A stretch of 64,000 nt of DNA from the NCBI GenBank assembly GCA_030739735.1, contig JASLYQ010000007.1, positions 38,538 to 102,537 on the forward strand, written 5' to 3'. Each line of letters begins with the position of its first letter. Position 1 is the stretch's first letter. A program made the translations under genes and the position numbers. The notes below the pieces were generated by a model. The model did no database searches and had not been told where the DNA came from. It saw nothing but the letters and a program-made list of their open reading frames with translations. Source of the DNA: Alphaproteobacteria bacterium. Its GTDB lineage: Bacteria; Pseudomonadota; Alphaproteobacteria; UBA7887. Of the stretch, positions 55,267 through 64,000 are shown in pieces.

Positions 55267-56505
55267 ATGGCCGAGGTCAACGAGCGGGCGAACATTAAGC
55301 TGCCCGTCTATCTCGACAATCAGGCGACGACGCCGACCGACCCGCGTGTGGTTGAGGCGATGCTGCCGTTCTTCACGAAGAAGTTCGGCAATCCGCATTC
55401 GCGCAGCCACGCCTTTGGCTGGGAGGCGGAAGAGGCGGTTGAGGCGGCCCGCAGTGAAGTGGCGTCGATCATCGGTGCCGATCCCAAGGAGATCGTCTTT
55501 ACCTCCGGTGCGACCGAATCCAACAACCTGGCGATTAAGGGTGTCGCGCGCTTTTATGAGGATCGCAAGCGTCACATCATTACGGTGCAGACAGAGCATA
55601 AGTGCGTCATCGATTCCTGCCGCGCTCTCGAACAAGAGGGTTTCGAGGTGACCTATCTGCCGGTTAGACCGGACGGGCTGATCGAGCTCGATGTGCTGGT
55701 CGATGCCATTCGAGATGACACGGTGCTGGTTTCCGTGATGGGTGTGCACAATGAGATTGGCATTATCCAGCCCTTGGCCGAAATTGGCGCGCTGTGCCGT
55801 GAGCGTGGCGTCTTTTTCCATTCGGATTGCGCCCAGGCCGTCGGTAAGATTCCACTCGACGTAAACGACATGAAGATCGACCTTATGAGCATCTCGGGTC
55901 ACAAGATCTATGGCCCCATGGGTATTGGTGCTCTCTATGTGCGCCGGCGGCCGCGCGTGCGTCTGCGCGCCCTGATAAGCGGCGGCGGACAGGAGCGCGG
56001 CATGCGCTCCGGCACTTTGCCGGCGCCGCTTTGCGTTGGTCTCGGCGCAGCCTGCCGCATTGCCCAGCAGGAGATGCCGGCTGAGGCCGAGCGAACGGGT
56101 ATGTTAGCGCGCCGACTTTATGATGGCATCACCAGCCAGATATCCGACGTCATTCTTAATGGCGACGCCGAGAAGCGGGTGCCCGGCAACCTCAATCTGA
56201 GCTTCGCCTATGTCGAGGGTGAATCGATGATGATGGCTGTCAAAGATTTGGCGGTCTCCTCGGGCTCGGCCTGCACCTCGACTTCGCTCGAGCCGTCCTA
56301 TGTGCTGCGGGCGATGGGCGTGGATCGGGAGTTGACGCATACGTCTATTCGCTTCGGCATTGGCCGATTCAATACAAAGGCAGAAATCGACTATGCCGTG
56401 GAGACCATTGTCGACCATGTCGGGCGCCTGCGCGAAATGAGCCCGCTTTGGGAAATGGTCCAGGAAGGCATAGATCTCAAATCTATTCAGTGGAGCGAGC
56501 ACTGA
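55267..56505 (+). CDS. iscS: Cysteine desulfurase IscS
   Basis: A 412-residue IscS that provides sulfur for IscU, tRNA thiolation and other pathways. It starts [21 protein letters not shown]-lysine K213 is in [10 protein letters not shown] and the persulfide cysteine C336 in [21 protein letters not shown] split by the loop. [11 protein letters not shown] and the long C-terminal region are standard for group I enzymes. The ATG at 55267 follows GAGGGGAG; an in-frame ATG at 55249 is less well placed. It lies directly before iscU. Confidence 0.96.
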   Translation: MAEVNERANIKLPVYLDNQATTPTDPRVVEAMLPFFTKKFGNPHSRSHAFGWEAEEAVEAARSEVASIIGADPKEIVFTSGATESNNLAIKGVARFYEDRKRHIITVQTEHKCVIDSCRALEQEGFEVTYLPVRPDGLIELDVLVDAIRDDTVLVSVMGVHNEIGIIQPLAEIGALCRERGVFFHSDCAQAVGKIPLDVNDMKIDLMSISGHKIYGPMGIGALYVRRRPRVRLRALISGGGQERGMRSGTLPAPLCVGLGAACRIAQQEMPAEAERTGMLARRLYDGITSQISDVILNGDAEKRVPGNLNLSFAYVEGESMMMAVKDLAVSSGSACTSTSLEPSYVLRAMGVDRELTHTSIRFGIGRFNTKAEIDYAVETIVDHVGRLREMSPLWEMVQEGIDLKSIQWSEH

Positions 56506-56541
56506 GTGTGGCAAGGGCCCGAGACAAGGGGAGGTGAGGCA

Positions 56542-56952
56542 ATGGCCTACGACAACAAAGTCATCGATCACTACGAGAACCCGCACAATGTGGGCGCGCT
56601 CGACAAGGCTGATCCCAGTGTTGGCACTGGGCTGGTCGGTGCGCCGGCCTGCGGTGACGTGATGAAGCTGCAGATCAAAGTGGACGAGCATGGTGTTATC
56701 GAAGATGCCAAGTTCAAGACCTTCGGCTGTGGCTCCGCGATTGCTTCAAGCTCTCTGGCAACGGAATGGATCAAGGGCAAATCGCTTGACGATGCTGAAT
56801 CCATCGAGAATACGCAGATTGCTGAGCACCTCGCTCTGCCGCCGGTCAAGATTCATTGCTCGGTCTTGGCTGAGGATGCCATCAAGGCGGCCGTTCGAGA
56901 CTATCGGGACAAGCACGACGCAGCGGACGAGGCAGCGGAGCAGGGAAACTGA
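56542..56952 (+). CDS. iscU: Fe-S cluster scaffold IscU
   Basis: A 136-residue scaffold on which [2Fe-2S] clusters are built. Cluster residues are C37, D39, C63, H105 and C106, the same numbers as in E. coli. The LPPVK motif at 99-103 that HscA recognises is intact (ALPPVKIHC). The start ATG 56542 gives MAYDNKVIDHYENPHNVG, the family opening. The upstream in-frame extension from 56506 is not conserved. Confidence 0.97.
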   Translation: MAYDNKVIDHYENPHNVGALDKADPSVGTGLVGAPACGDVMKLQIKVDEHGVIEDAKFKTFGCGSAIASSSLATEWIKGKSLDDAESIENTQIAEHLALPPVKIHCSVLAEDAIKAAVRDYRDKHDAADEAAEQGN

Positions 56953-56957
56953 GAACT

Positions 56958-57335
56958 ATGACCGAACAGCAACACGCCCCCGTCTCCGGCCAGCGACCAC
57001 CGCCGCCCGCCATCATCACGATCAGCGATGCCGCGGCCGCGCGGATCCATATCATCCTCGAAGAGCGCGGCAAGAAAAGCGCAGGCATACGCGTCGGTGT
57101 GCGCAACGCCGGCTGCTCGGGGCTTGCCTATACGCTCGAATATGCCGATAGCATCGAGAATTTCGAAGAGGTGGTGGTTGATAAGGGCGTGACAGTTATC
57201 ATCGACCCCAAGGCGGTAATGTTTCTCATCGGCAGCGAGATGGACTATGTCGAGGAAACCCTGAGTTCGGGTTTCACTTTCAATAATCCCAATGAGAAGG
57301 GTAAGTGCGGCTGCGGTGAATCCTTCCACGTATAA
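56958..57335 (+). CDS. iscA: A-type Fe-S carrier IscA
   Basis: A 125-residue HesB/IscA protein with the three cysteines needed to hold iron or clusters: C53 in NAGCSGLAY and C117/C119 in KCGCGESF. It starts 5 bases after iscU. The N-terminal 17 residues are a Pro/Gln-rich extension before the conserved ITISDAAAARI. The last residues overlap the start of hscB. It delivers clusters to target apoproteins. Confidence 0.96.
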   Translation: MTEQQHAPVSGQRPPPPAIITISDAAAARIHIILEERGKKSAGIRVGVRNAGCSGLAYTLEYADSIENFEEVVVDKGVTVIIDPKAVMFLIGSEMDYVEETLSSGFTFNNPNEKGKCGCGESFHV

Positions 57336-57909
57336 GCCCTGCTGGTCCTGCAAGGGACCGGTGGCGAGCGGGCTTGCCTTTTGTAATACCTGTCAGGCCG
57401 TGCAGCCCCCGGGTCAAGCGGATCATTTCGCGCGGCTCGGCCTGGCACCTACCTTTGCGCTCGATGGGGTGGAGCTTGAACGCTGCTATCTTATGCTCCA
57501 GCGGCGCCTACATCCTGACCGTTTCGCGACCAGCGGCGGCCGTGAGCGCGAGCTCTCAATGCAGCAGGCGACAAGCCTCAACGATGCCTATGAGACCTTG
57601 CATTCGCCCTTGCGGCGCGCGGAATACCTACTCGCTCTTGCCGGAGAGGTCGCCAGCGAGAACGACACCGAGGTGCTGATGGAGGCGCTTGCGGATCGCG
57701 AGACCCTGGCCGATGCTGACGGCGATGGCGTGAGCGCGCTCGCCGACGATGTTGCCTTACGCCGAGAGGCTTGTATCGCGGCACTGGGTGAGGCCTTCGC
57801 GGGCGACCACCTGACCGAGGCGGGTGCGCTCACGGGTCGCCTCGCCTATCTCGACAAGGTTGCCAGTGAGGCCCGAGTGCGACGGGTCGCACTGGCTGAA
57901 AGTGCTTGA
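57292..57909 (+). CDS. hscB: Co-chaperone HscB with N-terminal zinc finger
   Basis: A J-domain protein of about 205 residues that brings IscU to HscA. Near the start is a two-pair zinc finger (CWSC and FCNTC) like that of mitochondrial HSC20, absent from E. coli HscB. The J-domain HPD appears in [11 protein letters not shown]. The C-terminal IscU-binding helices follow. The start is the ATG at 57292 inside iscA; GTG 57316 is an alternative that still keeps the finger. Confidence 0.9.
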   Translation: MRRVSAAAVNPSTYKPCWSCKGPVASGLAFCNTCQAVQPPGQADHFARLGLAPTFALDGVELERCYLMLQRRLHPDRFATSGGRERELSMQQATSLNDAYETLHSPLRRAEYLLALAGEVASENDTEVLMEALADRETLADADGDGVSALADDVALRREACIAALGEAFAGDHLTEAGALTGRLAYLDKVASEARVRRVALAESA

Positions 57910-59771
57910 TGCTACTCGATATTCACGAGCCAGGTGAGACTCCGCTGCCGCACGAGTCGGTAACCGCCGTAGGCATCGATTTGGGTACGACCAATTCGGT
58001 GGTGGCGATCGCGCAGTCCGGTAGCGTCGAAGCCATCCGCGACCTTTGTGGCCAAGCGCTACTGCCGTCCGTCGTCGCCTATGACGAGGATGGCGTGCGC
58101 GCTGTTGGCACTGAGGCCGTCGCCGTCCTCGCCGAGGACCCCGATGCGGTGGTCTCCTCGGTCAAGCGCCTCATGGGTCGCGGGTCAGAGGATCTCAAAT
58201 CGCTTGCCGGTACCTTGCCTTTTTCTATCGATTCTGACAGCGACGGTGGCATGGTCCGGCTCGGCGTTAAGGGCCACGGGCTGAGCCCTATCCAGATTTC
58301 GGCCGAGATTTTGCGCGCCATGCGCGAGCGCGCCGAAGCGGGCCTCGGCCACGCCGTCGAGCGCGCCGTGATCACTGTGCCGGCCTACTTTGACGATGCC
58401 GCCCGCGCCGCCACCAAGGACGCGGCAAAGCTCGCGGGCCTCGACGCCCTGCGGCTGGTCAATGAGCCCACCGCGGCGGCGCTGGCTTACGGCCTTGATA
58501 AAGGCGCGGAAGGTCTCTACGCGGTCTTCGATCTCGGCGGCGGTACCTTTGATATCTCTATTCTGCGTCTCAAGCAGGGCATCTTCCAGGTGCTCGCGAC
58601 AGGCGGTGATGGGGCGCTCGGCGGCGACGATTTCGACCACGCCTTGGCCGATCACTGGCTCTCCAGCCAAGGCATTACCAGTCTCGACAGTGGTGGCGTC
58701 AAACACCTGCTGGCGGCAGCACGCGAGGCCAAGGAGGCCATGAGCGATGCCGAATCCGGCACCTTCGAGGTTGTACTGGCCGGCGAACTTGTTTCGCTTG
58801 TGCTCGATCGGGTTACCTTCGAAGGCCTCATAGCCGAGACGGTGGATCGCACGTTATCCATCTGTCGCCGGGTGCTGGCCGATGCCGATATGTTGCCCGG
58901 CGATGTTGCCGGCGTAGTGCTGGTTGGTGGGGCCACACGCGTACCGCTTGTGCGTCGCCGCGTTGCCAAACTGTTTGGGCGCGAGCCGCTCGCCGACATC
59001 AATCCAGACGAGGTCGTGGCGCATGGCGCCGCGTTGCAAGCCGAGGCGCTCACGGCCGGCTCGGACACGCTACTGCTTGACGTTGTACCCCTGTCACTCG
59101 GCATCGAGACCATGGGCGGGCTGGTCGAGAAGATCATCCATCGCAACACACCGATTCCGGTGGCCAAGGCGCAAGAGTTCACCACCTATCAGGATGGCCA
59201 GACGGACATGATTGTCCATGTCGTCCAGGGCGAGCGAGAGATGGTCGACCAGAACCGTTCGCTGGCCCGCTTCGAGCTCTCCGGCATTCCACCCCAGGTG
59301 GCAGGCGCGGGGCGTGTGCGTGTCAGCTTCGCTGTCGACGCTGATGGCCTACTCACGGTCACGGCAGGCGAGGAGACTACGGGTACTGAGACACGGGTCG
59401 AGGTCAAGCCTTCCTATGGCCTCGCGGAAGGCGAGATCGAGCGCATGCTGCTGGCCAGCATGGAGCATGCGCGCGAGGACGTCACGCGGCGCTTGTTGGC
59501 GGAAGCGCGGGTCGAGGCGGAGAGGGTGCGCATCGCTACCGAGGCGGCGCTGGCGGCCGACGCAACCCTGCTCGAAGATGGCGAGAGCGAAGTGATTGGC
59601 GAGGCGCTTTCCGTACTTGGCGAAGCCGTTGCCGGCGAGGATCGCGACGCCATCGATGCCGCCGTGGTGGAGCTCGATGCTGCGGCCCAGCCCTTCGCTC
59701 AGCGGCGCATGGACACGGCCTTCGCCGCCGCCCTGTCGGGCCAGACCGTCGTGTCTCTCGGAGATGGTTAA
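57909..59771 (+). CDS. hscA: Hsp70-type Fe-S chaperone HscA
   Basis: A 620-residue DnaK-like ATPase dedicated to IscU. The nucleotide-binding domain has [55 protein letters not shown] and [14 protein letters not shown]. The substrate-binding domain follows with [17 protein letters not shown]. The ATG at 57909 overlaps the hscB stop by one base. It lies in the standard hscB-hscA-fdx order. Confidence 0.96.
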   Translation: MLLDIHEPGETPLPHESVTAVGIDLGTTNSVVAIAQSGSVEAIRDLCGQALLPSVVAYDEDGVRAVGTEAVAVLAEDPDAVVSSVKRLMGRGSEDLKSLAGTLPFSIDSDSDGGMVRLGVKGHGLSPIQISAEILRAMRERAEAGLGHAVERAVITVPAYFDDAARAATKDAAKLAGLDALRLVNEPTAAALAYGLDKGAEGLYAVFDLGGGTFDISILRLKQGIFQVLATGGDGALGGDDFDHALADHWLSSQGITSLDSGGVKHLLAAAREAKEAMSDAESGTFEVVLAGELVSLVLDRVTFEGLIAETVDRTLSICRRVLADADMLPGDVAGVVLVGGATRVPLVRRRVAKLFGREPLADINPDEVVAHGAALQAEALTAGSDTLLLDVVPLSLGIETMGGLVEKIIHRNTPIPVAKAQEFTTYQDGQTDMIVHVVQGEREMVDQNRSLARFELSGIPPQVAGAGRVRVSFAVDADGLLTVTAGEETTGTETRVEVKPSYGLAEGEIERMLLASMEHAREDVTRRLLAEARVEAERVRIATEAALAADATLLEDGESEVIGEALSVLGEAVAGEDRDAIDAAVVELDAAAQPFAQRRMDTAFAAALSGQTVVSLGDG

Positions 59772-59772
59772 T

Positions 59773-60105
59773 ATGCCCCAGGTAATTTTCGTCGAGCCCC
59801 GGGGTACGCGCCACGAGATCGACGCCCGAGTGGGCCAGTCACTACTCGAGATCGCCCACGCTAACGATCTTGATCTGGAAGGCTCCTGCGAGGGCTCGCT
59901 CGCCTGCTCGACCTGCCACGTGATTGTCGACGAGGCCTTTTACGACAAGCTGCCAGAGCCGACCGAGGACGAGGACGACATGCTTGACCTCGCCTTCGCG
60001 CTCACCCACACCTCGCGTCTCGGCTGCCAGATCGTGATGACCGACGAACTCGATGGGCTCACCGTGACCTTGCCGCCGGCAACCCGTAACGTGCTGCTCG
60101 GCTGA
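59773..60105 (+). CDS. fdx: ISC-type [2Fe-2S] ferredoxin
   Basis: A 110-residue adrenodoxin-type ferredoxin supplying electrons for Fe-S assembly. Cluster cysteines are in [16 protein letters not shown] and, further on, [12 protein letters not shown]. The motif [11 protein letters not shown] is typical. It starts one base after hscA and ends 10 bases before iscX. Confidence 0.96.
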   Translation: MPQVIFVEPRGTRHEIDARVGQSLLEIAHANDLDLEGSCEGSLACSTCHVIVDEAFYDKLPEPTEDEDDMLDLAFALTHTSRLGCQIVMTDELDGLTVTLPPATRNVLLG

Positions 60106-60115
60106 GGAGGTGTCC

Positions 60116-60310
60116 ATGAAGTGGACCGACATCTACGATATCGCCATCGCGCTGGAAGAGCGCCACGCGGATGCGGATAACGTCAACTTGCGCTTCACGG
60201 ACCTGCACCGCTGGGTGACCGAGCTGCCCGATTTCGAAGACGAGTCCGAGGGCTCCAACGAGAAGGTCCTCGAGGCCATCCAGATGGCCTGGATCGAGGA
60301 ACGTGATTAG
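60116..60310 (+). CDS. iscX: Fe-S assembly protein IscX
   Basis: A 64-residue acidic protein that binds IscS and iron and modulates cluster formation. It opens KWTDIYDIAIALEERH and ends LEAIQMAWIEERD, the typical text, with FTDLHRWVTELPDFED between. GAGGAGG lies 6 bases before the ATG. It closes the isc genes. Confidence 0.95.
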   Translation: MKWTDIYDIAIALEERHADADNVNLRFTDLHRWVTELPDFEDESEGSNEKVLEAIQMAWIEERD

Positions 60311-60313
60311 AGC

Positions 60314-60982
60314 ATGACTTTGTTCGACCGTTTGCGTGAGGCGGCGGCGGATCCCTGGCGTGACTACTGCCACCACCCCTTCGTTTCCGGGCTTGCCGAC
60401 GGCAGTTTGCCGAAGGCGGCCTTTCAGCACTATCTGACGCAGGACTATCTGTTTCTCATCCAGTTCGCCCGTGCCTATGCTCTTGCCGCTTTCAAGGCGG
60501 ATACGCTGGAGGACATGCGCGCGGCCGCTACTACCATGTCGGCGTTGATCCATATCGAGATGCGCCTGCACGTGGAATACTGTGCCGGCTGGGGCCTCGA
60601 CGAGACGGCGATGGCCGCGGCATCGGAAGCTATGGAAACCACCGCATATACGCGCTTCGTACTCGATTGCGGCCAGCGTGGCGACGTGCTCGACCTGATC
60701 GTGGCGCTGGTGCCCTGCGTCGTCGGCTATGCCGAGATCGGCGCCCGCCTTGGTAGCGATGCGGCCACGAAACGCAACGGCAATCCCTATCTGGCTTGGA
60801 TCGAGATGTATGCGGGGGCGGAATACCAGGAGGTCAGCGAAGCGGCCCGCACCCAGCTCGATCGGCTCGGCGTGGCGCGTGGCGCGGATGCCCGCTTTGC
60901 CGCGCTGGCAGAGACCTTTGCCCAAGCAACCCGTCTCGAGATCGATTTTTGGGAGATGGGTTGGCGAGTGGGCGCGTCATGA
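60314..60982 (+). CDS. tenA: Aminopyrimidine aminohydrolase / thiaminase II (TenA)
   Basis: A 222-residue all-helical TenA enzyme that salvages the pyrimidine part of degraded thiamine. It has YLTQDYLFLIQFARAYALA, then the catalytic cysteine in VALVPCVVGYAEIG, and the C-terminal glutamate in ATRLEIDFWEMGW. It starts 3 bases after iscX, so it belongs to the same transcript. thiSG is elsewhere in the window, at 27.2 kb. Confidence 0.94.
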   Translation: MTLFDRLREAAADPWRDYCHHPFVSGLADGSLPKAAFQHYLTQDYLFLIQFARAYALAAFKADTLEDMRAAATTMSALIHIEMRLHVEYCAGWGLDETAMAAASEAMETTAYTRFVLDCGQRGDVLDLIVALVPCVVGYAEIGARLGSDAATKRNGNPYLAWIEMYAGAEYQEVSEAARTQLDRLGVARGADARFAALAETFAQATRLEIDFWEMGWRVGAS

Positions 60983-62121
60983 TCGCCCTTGACGGGGTGG
61001 CTGCGGGGGCGCGGGTGGTGGTTGCCATGTCGGGCGGTGTCGACAGCTCGGTCACGGCGGCGCTGCTGGCAGCAGCGGGCTACGACGTGATCGGCATCAC
61101 CTTGCAGCTCTATGATCATGGCGAGGCGACAGAAAAGGCCAACAGCTGTTGTGCTGGGCGCGACATTAGCGACGCACGCCGCGTCGCCGCCCAACTCGGT
61201 ATTCCCCATTACGTGCTCGACTATGAAAGTCGCTTTCGCGAGGCGGTAATCGACGACTTTGCTGACTCCTATCTGGCTGGCTACACGCCGATTCCCTGCG
61301 TGCGCTGCAACCAAACGGTCAAGTTTCAGGACCTGCTGGCTTGCGCCCGCGATCTTGGTGCGGCGGCGCTCGCCACCGGTCATTACGTGCGCCGCATAGC
61401 CGGGTCGGATGGTCCCGAGTTGCACCGTGCCGGAGAGCTTGCGCGCGACCAAAGTTACTTTCTCTTTGCCACCACGGCCGAACAGCTTGCTTATCTGCGC
61501 TTCCCGCTCGCCGACGTGCCGAAGGCCGAGGTGCGGGCCGAGGCCGCGCGGCTCGCCCTGCCCGTGGCAGAAAAGCCTGACAGTCAGGACATCTGTTTCG
61601 TGCCCGAGGGCGACTATGCGGACCTAGTCGAAAAGCTGCGTCCCGGCGCCCTCGATCCGGGACCGATCGAGCTCGCGGACGGCACGAAGATCGGCCATCA
61701 TACGGGTATCATTGGCTTCACGGTCGGCCAGCGCAAGGGCTTGCGTGTGGCTTGGCCCGAGCCGCTTTACGTGCTGCGTATCGAGCCGGCGCGTCAAGCC
61801 GTGGTGGTGGGACCCAAGGCTGCGCTTGAGCAGACCGCGCTGACGCTCTTCGAGACTAACTGGCTCGCCGCGCCCGGCGCCGATCAGACGCTGACGGTCA
61901 AGCTGCGCTCCACTCACCCGGGCGCCTCAGGCACTGCTTGCACCCTATCCGGCGGGCGCTGCGACATCACCCTCGACGTCCCCGCCGGGGCCATCGCGCC
62001 GGGCCAGGCGGCGGTGCTCTATGACGGCAGCAAAATGCTTGGCGGCGGTTGGATAGAGCGCCCCGTCTTGACAGCACACGCCCCCAACCGTATAGCCCTG
62101 CATCCTGGTGCGGCGGAGTAG
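60979..62121 (+). CDS. mnmA: tRNA-specific 2-thiouridylase MnmA
   Basis: A 380-residue enzyme that 2-thiolates U34 of Lys, Glu and Gln tRNAs with sulfur relayed from IscS. The PP-loop is VVAMSGGVDSSVTAALL. Cysteines in the catalytic positions are PCVRCNQTVKF and SQDICFV. GQRKGLRVAW and the C-terminal beta-barrel follow. The start overlaps the tenA stop as ATGA. Its TAG stop at 62119-62121 lies within the acceptor-stem end of the tRNA-Met gene. Confidence 0.96.
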   Translation: MIALDGVAAGARVVVAMSGGVDSSVTAALLAAAGYDVIGITLQLYDHGEATEKANSCCAGRDISDARRVAAQLGIPHYVLDYESRFREAVIDDFADSYLAGYTPIPCVRCNQTVKFQDLLACARDLGAAALATGHYVRRIAGSDGPELHRAGELARDQSYFLFATTAEQLAYLRFPLADVPKAEVRAEAARLALPVAEKPDSQDICFVPEGDYADLVEKLRPGALDPGPIELADGTKIGHHTGIIGFTVGQRKGLRVAWPEPLYVLRIEPARQAVVVGPKAALEQTALTLFETNWLAAPGADQTLTVKLRSTHPGASGTACTLSGGRCDITLDVPAGAIAPGQAAVLYDGSKMLGGGWIERPVLTAHAPNRIALHPGAAE

Positions 62122-62187
62122 CTCAGTCGGTAGAGCAGGGGAATCATAATCCCTGTGTCGGGGGTTCAAGTCCCTCCTCCGCTACCA
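62112..62187 (+). tRNA. tRNA-Met (CAT anticodon), CCA encoded
   Basis: A 76-base tRNA that folds completely. The acceptor stem GGCGGAG pairs with CTCCGCT (with a G-U first pair), the D arm is GCTC-GAGC, the anticodon stem AGGGG/CCCT holds the CAT anticodon, and the T arm carries GGTTCAAGTCC. The 3' end ACCA includes CCA. With CAT it is elongator Met or, if lysidine-modified, Ile2; the GGCGGAGTAGCTCAG opening resembles alphaproteobacterial tRNA-Met. The first 10 bases overlap the end of mnmA. Confidence 0.96.
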
Positions 62188-62318
62188 GCCAAACATCTAT
62201 GTTCTTGCTAAGAAAGACCGTCTGCCGATCTATGCTTCCCGCTTATGGTAAACGCGTAGAGTGTGTAACTCGTGTGTGGTCGTTTTAGCGATTTGCCCAG
62301 GCGTCACGAACCATCATC

Positions 62319-62834
62319 CTATTGCAGTATCGCGCCGATTGCGTCGATGCCGGCCTGAGAGCACTGTTCGTCTTCATCCCCACTCGCACCGCTGACGCCG
62401 ATACTGCCAATATGCGCACCACTTTCAGTGATTATCGGAAGGCCGCCTGGAAAAGCAGCAAACCCCGACAACTCTGCGATGCCAGGAACAGGTCCGGGCT
62501 CGCCATCTTTCCCATAGGCTAGCTCTCCGAACCGTCGCGACGAAAACGGAAAGTTCGACGAAGTAGTAGCCTTCATATTAGCGACCAGGATACTACCCAG
62601 AAAAGCGTTTTCCTGACGGCGAAACAGCTTCAGATTTCCTCCGTCGTCATAGATTGCGATATTTACGGGTCGAAAGCCTTGGGCCTGCTGTAGGGCCTCG
62701 CAAGCTTCAGCCATTTTTTTGGCCATCTTGAGTGTCAAAATAGGTTTCTGCTCCAGCGCCTGCGCGGAAAAGCCGGCGAGCAACATCAGGGCCGCGGCGA
62801 GCGCCGTGGTGGTCGAAAACATAAACCGAAACAT
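62319..62834 (-). CDS. Exported GlcG/HbpS-like heme-degrading-fold protein
   Basis: A protein of 171 residues in the DUF336 (GlcG/HbpS) family. A signal peptide (FSTTTALAAALMLLAGFSAQA) is followed by LTLKMAKKMAEACEALQQ, NIAIYDDGGNLKLFRRQENAFLGS in two blocks, and GGLPIITESGAHIGSIGVSGASGDEDEQC. Members bind heme or small ligands; the function here is unknown. The ATG at 62834 follows GGGAGGA. Remnant IS sequence lies directly upstream. Confidence 0.88.
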   Translation of the reverse strand: MFRFMFSTTTALAAALMLLAGFSAQALEQKPILTLKMAKKMAEACEALQQAQGFRPVNIAIYDDGGNLKLFRRQENAFLGSILVANMKATTSSNFPFSSRRFGELAYGKDGEPGPVPGIAELSGFAAFPGGLPIITESGAHIGSIGVSGASGDEDEQCSQAGIDAIGAILQ

Positions 62835-62857
62835 CTTGTCCTCCCTTACATCCATAT

Positions 62858-62937
62858 TCTAAAAATGAACGGCAAAAGCTACCGCCTCATTCAAAGCCGG
62901 AGACAGCGAACGGCTAAAGAGACCGGCTAATCGCCAC
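62858..62937 (+). mobile_element. 3' remnant of an IS21-family istB gene
   Basis: The plus strand reads YIHILKMNGKSYRLIQSRR and then RTAKETG and a stop. IstB helper ATPases of IS21 elements often end with HILEMNGESYR followed by a basic tail, so this is likely the last 26 or so codons of such a gene. On the minus strand the same bases give an open frame (from about 62,994) of a kind often seen antisense to transposition genes. No istA, no full istB and no terminal inverted repeats are present. Confidence 0.5.
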
Positions 62938-63432
62938 CAAACACCGAGTTGTCCCGGTAGGTCCATTCTGCTTTGCTGCTGGCACTTTCGCATCATCGCT
63001 TCAAGAGGTAAAGACAAGGGCCTTCGTCACTCGGAAGCGGATATAGCTGAGGCGGTATCCGCCGCCGCGCTCGCCAATCTTGACCAGCGTAGCCGTGCAT
63101 CAGCCGGCTGTTACTGGTGTGTTATCTGCTTAAGGTAAGGACCCTTTGTTTTGAACCTATGGCCGCAAGGTAGAACAACTAAAGGTCGGCGCTTGTGACG
63201 GTTCAACGGAGGTGATTGCCGAGAGTTGCTTAGCCGGTTGAAGGCATGAGTAAATTCAAGGTGAGAACCAAAAACATAAAAATTCTAAATAGGGTGGAAC
63301 TTATCAAATACGAGAACAAGTGATACGGATAGTACAACTCTAGGAAGAAGGTACGGCTGAGCTATTTATATGCTTTGGATCTCCGCGTACCGCGGGGGAT
63401 GGACAGTAGAGCTTAGTCAGGGAGTGTTCAAT
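62938..63432. other. Gene-poor, AT-richer stretch downstream of the IS remnant
   Basis: No coding frame here can be supported. The part to about 63,150 may still belong to the old insertion sequence, while 63,240-63,400 is AT-rich and unrecognised. It separates the IS remnant from the proline-rich exported protein and probably carries the promoter for the latter. Confidence 0.4.
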
Positions 63433-64000
63433 ATGGGCCAGACACACTCGGATAACACGGGCACAGCCGGAGGAGGACTAAGGCGGTTTTGGCTCGCCGC
63501 CTTTGTGGTGATTTCCTCCTGCTGCTGGGCGGCGCAAGCGCACGCTCAGCACCACGGGCCTCCGGTAGCACCGCCACCTGCACCTGTCGTGCGAGTGCCT
63601 ATAGCGCCACCTCCCATCCCCCAGCTCATGATGCCGCCGCAGGCTAATGAGGGAGTGACCCCACAGCCAGAATCCGAACAACAAGGCGACCAGCGCATCA
63701 TGAAGTCGCGGGCGGCCGTACAAGAGTCGACAGTGCAACGAGCCGACCCAGTTGCAGATCCGGATCGCGGCCCTCCTCCGCCTGATTGCGTGGGCAGCGG
63801 CGCCTGCGTTACAGCGGCGGTCGGAATCGAGGCGGTTCTTGAGGTCGCTCCAGGAATCCCGCCACTCGAGGCGGACACCAGGTTCTTTATCGACCGGTCG
63901 AACGGCGGTTCTCAGCCAACCGACGTCCGGCTGATCATGGATTACGGTAGCTATGTTTCGGCGGCGGGTGACCAGATCGTTGCCGTGGATACGACGACCG
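63433..64000 (+). CDS. Proline-rich exported protein, function unknown (runs off window)
   Basis: An open frame from ATG 63433 (GGGAG about 10 bases upstream) stays open for 189 codons to the window end. A signal peptide (RRFWLAAFVVISSCCWAAQAHAQ) leads to a long Pro/Ala/Gln-rich stretch (PPVAPPPAPVVRVPIAPPP), then GSGACVTAAVGIEAVLEV, and RSNGGSQPTDVRLIMDYGS. I do not recognise the family. The proline linker suggests a cell-wall-spanning or repeat-containing envelope protein. The C-terminal domain lies beyond the window. Confidence 0.75.
   Translation, partial: MGQTHSDNTGTAGGGLRRFWLAAFVVISSCCWAAQAHAQHHGPPVAPPPAPVVRVPIAPPPIPQLMMPPQANEGVTPQPESEQQGDQRIMKSRAAVQESTVQRADPVADPDRGPPPPDCVGSGACVTAAVGIEAVLEVAPGIPPLEADTRFFIDRSNGGSQPTDVRLIMDYGSYVSAAGDQIVAVDTTT

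Overview
This 64 kb window is a high-GC chromosomal stretch of an alphaproteobacterium, most like a Rhodospirillales-type or related marine or soil lineage. The evidence is lineage-typical content: a mitofilin-like (COG4223) domain in the heme operon, an NDUFA12 homologue, a DUF2155 gene, a SAM-II-type riboswitch before metZ, class II (B12-dependent) ribonucleotide reductase, a fused ThiS-ThiG, and a complete isc operon with two adjacent cysteine desulfurases. Nearly everything is core housekeeping; no plasmid, prophage, CRISPR array or defence island is visible.

Layout. 1-4.5 kb: tsaD diverges from a heme cluster (hemC, a hemD-mitofilin fusion, a HemY-type TPR protein). 4.5-13.9 kb: a collapsed adenylate cyclase pseudogene, a core-MetE protein, an SDR, an enoyl-CoA hydratase, three genes of a 4-hydroxybenzoyl-CoA-reductase-like molybdenum enzyme, a 2-hydroxyacid dehydrogenase and a dicarboxylate/amino-acid symporter. 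14-17.5 kb: a degraded patch with remnants of a PQQ dehydrogenase, a malic enzyme and a second cyclase around intact glycosylase and formaldehyde dehydrogenase genes. 17.6-28.2 kb: nrdJ, a secreted M20 hydrolase, the NDUFA12/DUF2155/aat/accC/accB/aroQ neighbourhood and thiSG. 28.2-29.4 kb: two more pseudogenes and an 11-copy heptamer repeat. 29.4-38.4 kb: envelope proteolysis (S41 protease, DsbA-like protein, M48 protease), a gamma-glutamyltransferase-like lipoprotein with an aminotransferase, and RNase E. 38.4-48.3 kb: AmiC, PBP1A, prfB with its programmed frameshift, DUF455, Bcp and a YhdP-like protein. 48.3-52.7 kb: tyrS, anmK, metZ with its riboswitch, and a hydrolase. 52.9-62.2 kb: one long co-oriented run cysE-iscR-nifS-iscS-iscU-iscA-hscB-hscA-fdx-iscX-tenA-mnmA-tRNA-Met. 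62.3-64 kb: a GlcG-like exported protein, a trace of an IS21 element, and a proline-rich exported protein running off the end.

How the genes work together. The cysE-isc-mnmA block links cysteine synthesis, sulfur mobilisation, Fe-S assembly and tRNA thiolation; an IscR type-1-like site overlaps a promoter candidate before cysE. The AmiC/PBP1A, M48/DsbA/S41 and YhdP genes serve the cell envelope. The hydroxybenzoyl-CoA-reductase-like genes form the main catabolic module.

The most distinctive signals are: the HemD-mitofilin fusion; at least three separate decayed class III adenylate cyclase copies, one reduced to its SAM domain and last residues and another carrying the heptamer expansion; a metZ reading frame that runs 81 bp into anmK; a tRNA-Met gene that supplies the mnmA stop codon; and an aat gene whose conserved N-terminus lies upstream of any standard start codon. 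I found no convincing wholly new multi-gene system. All calls were made by reading the sequence and from family knowledge; no database search was run.
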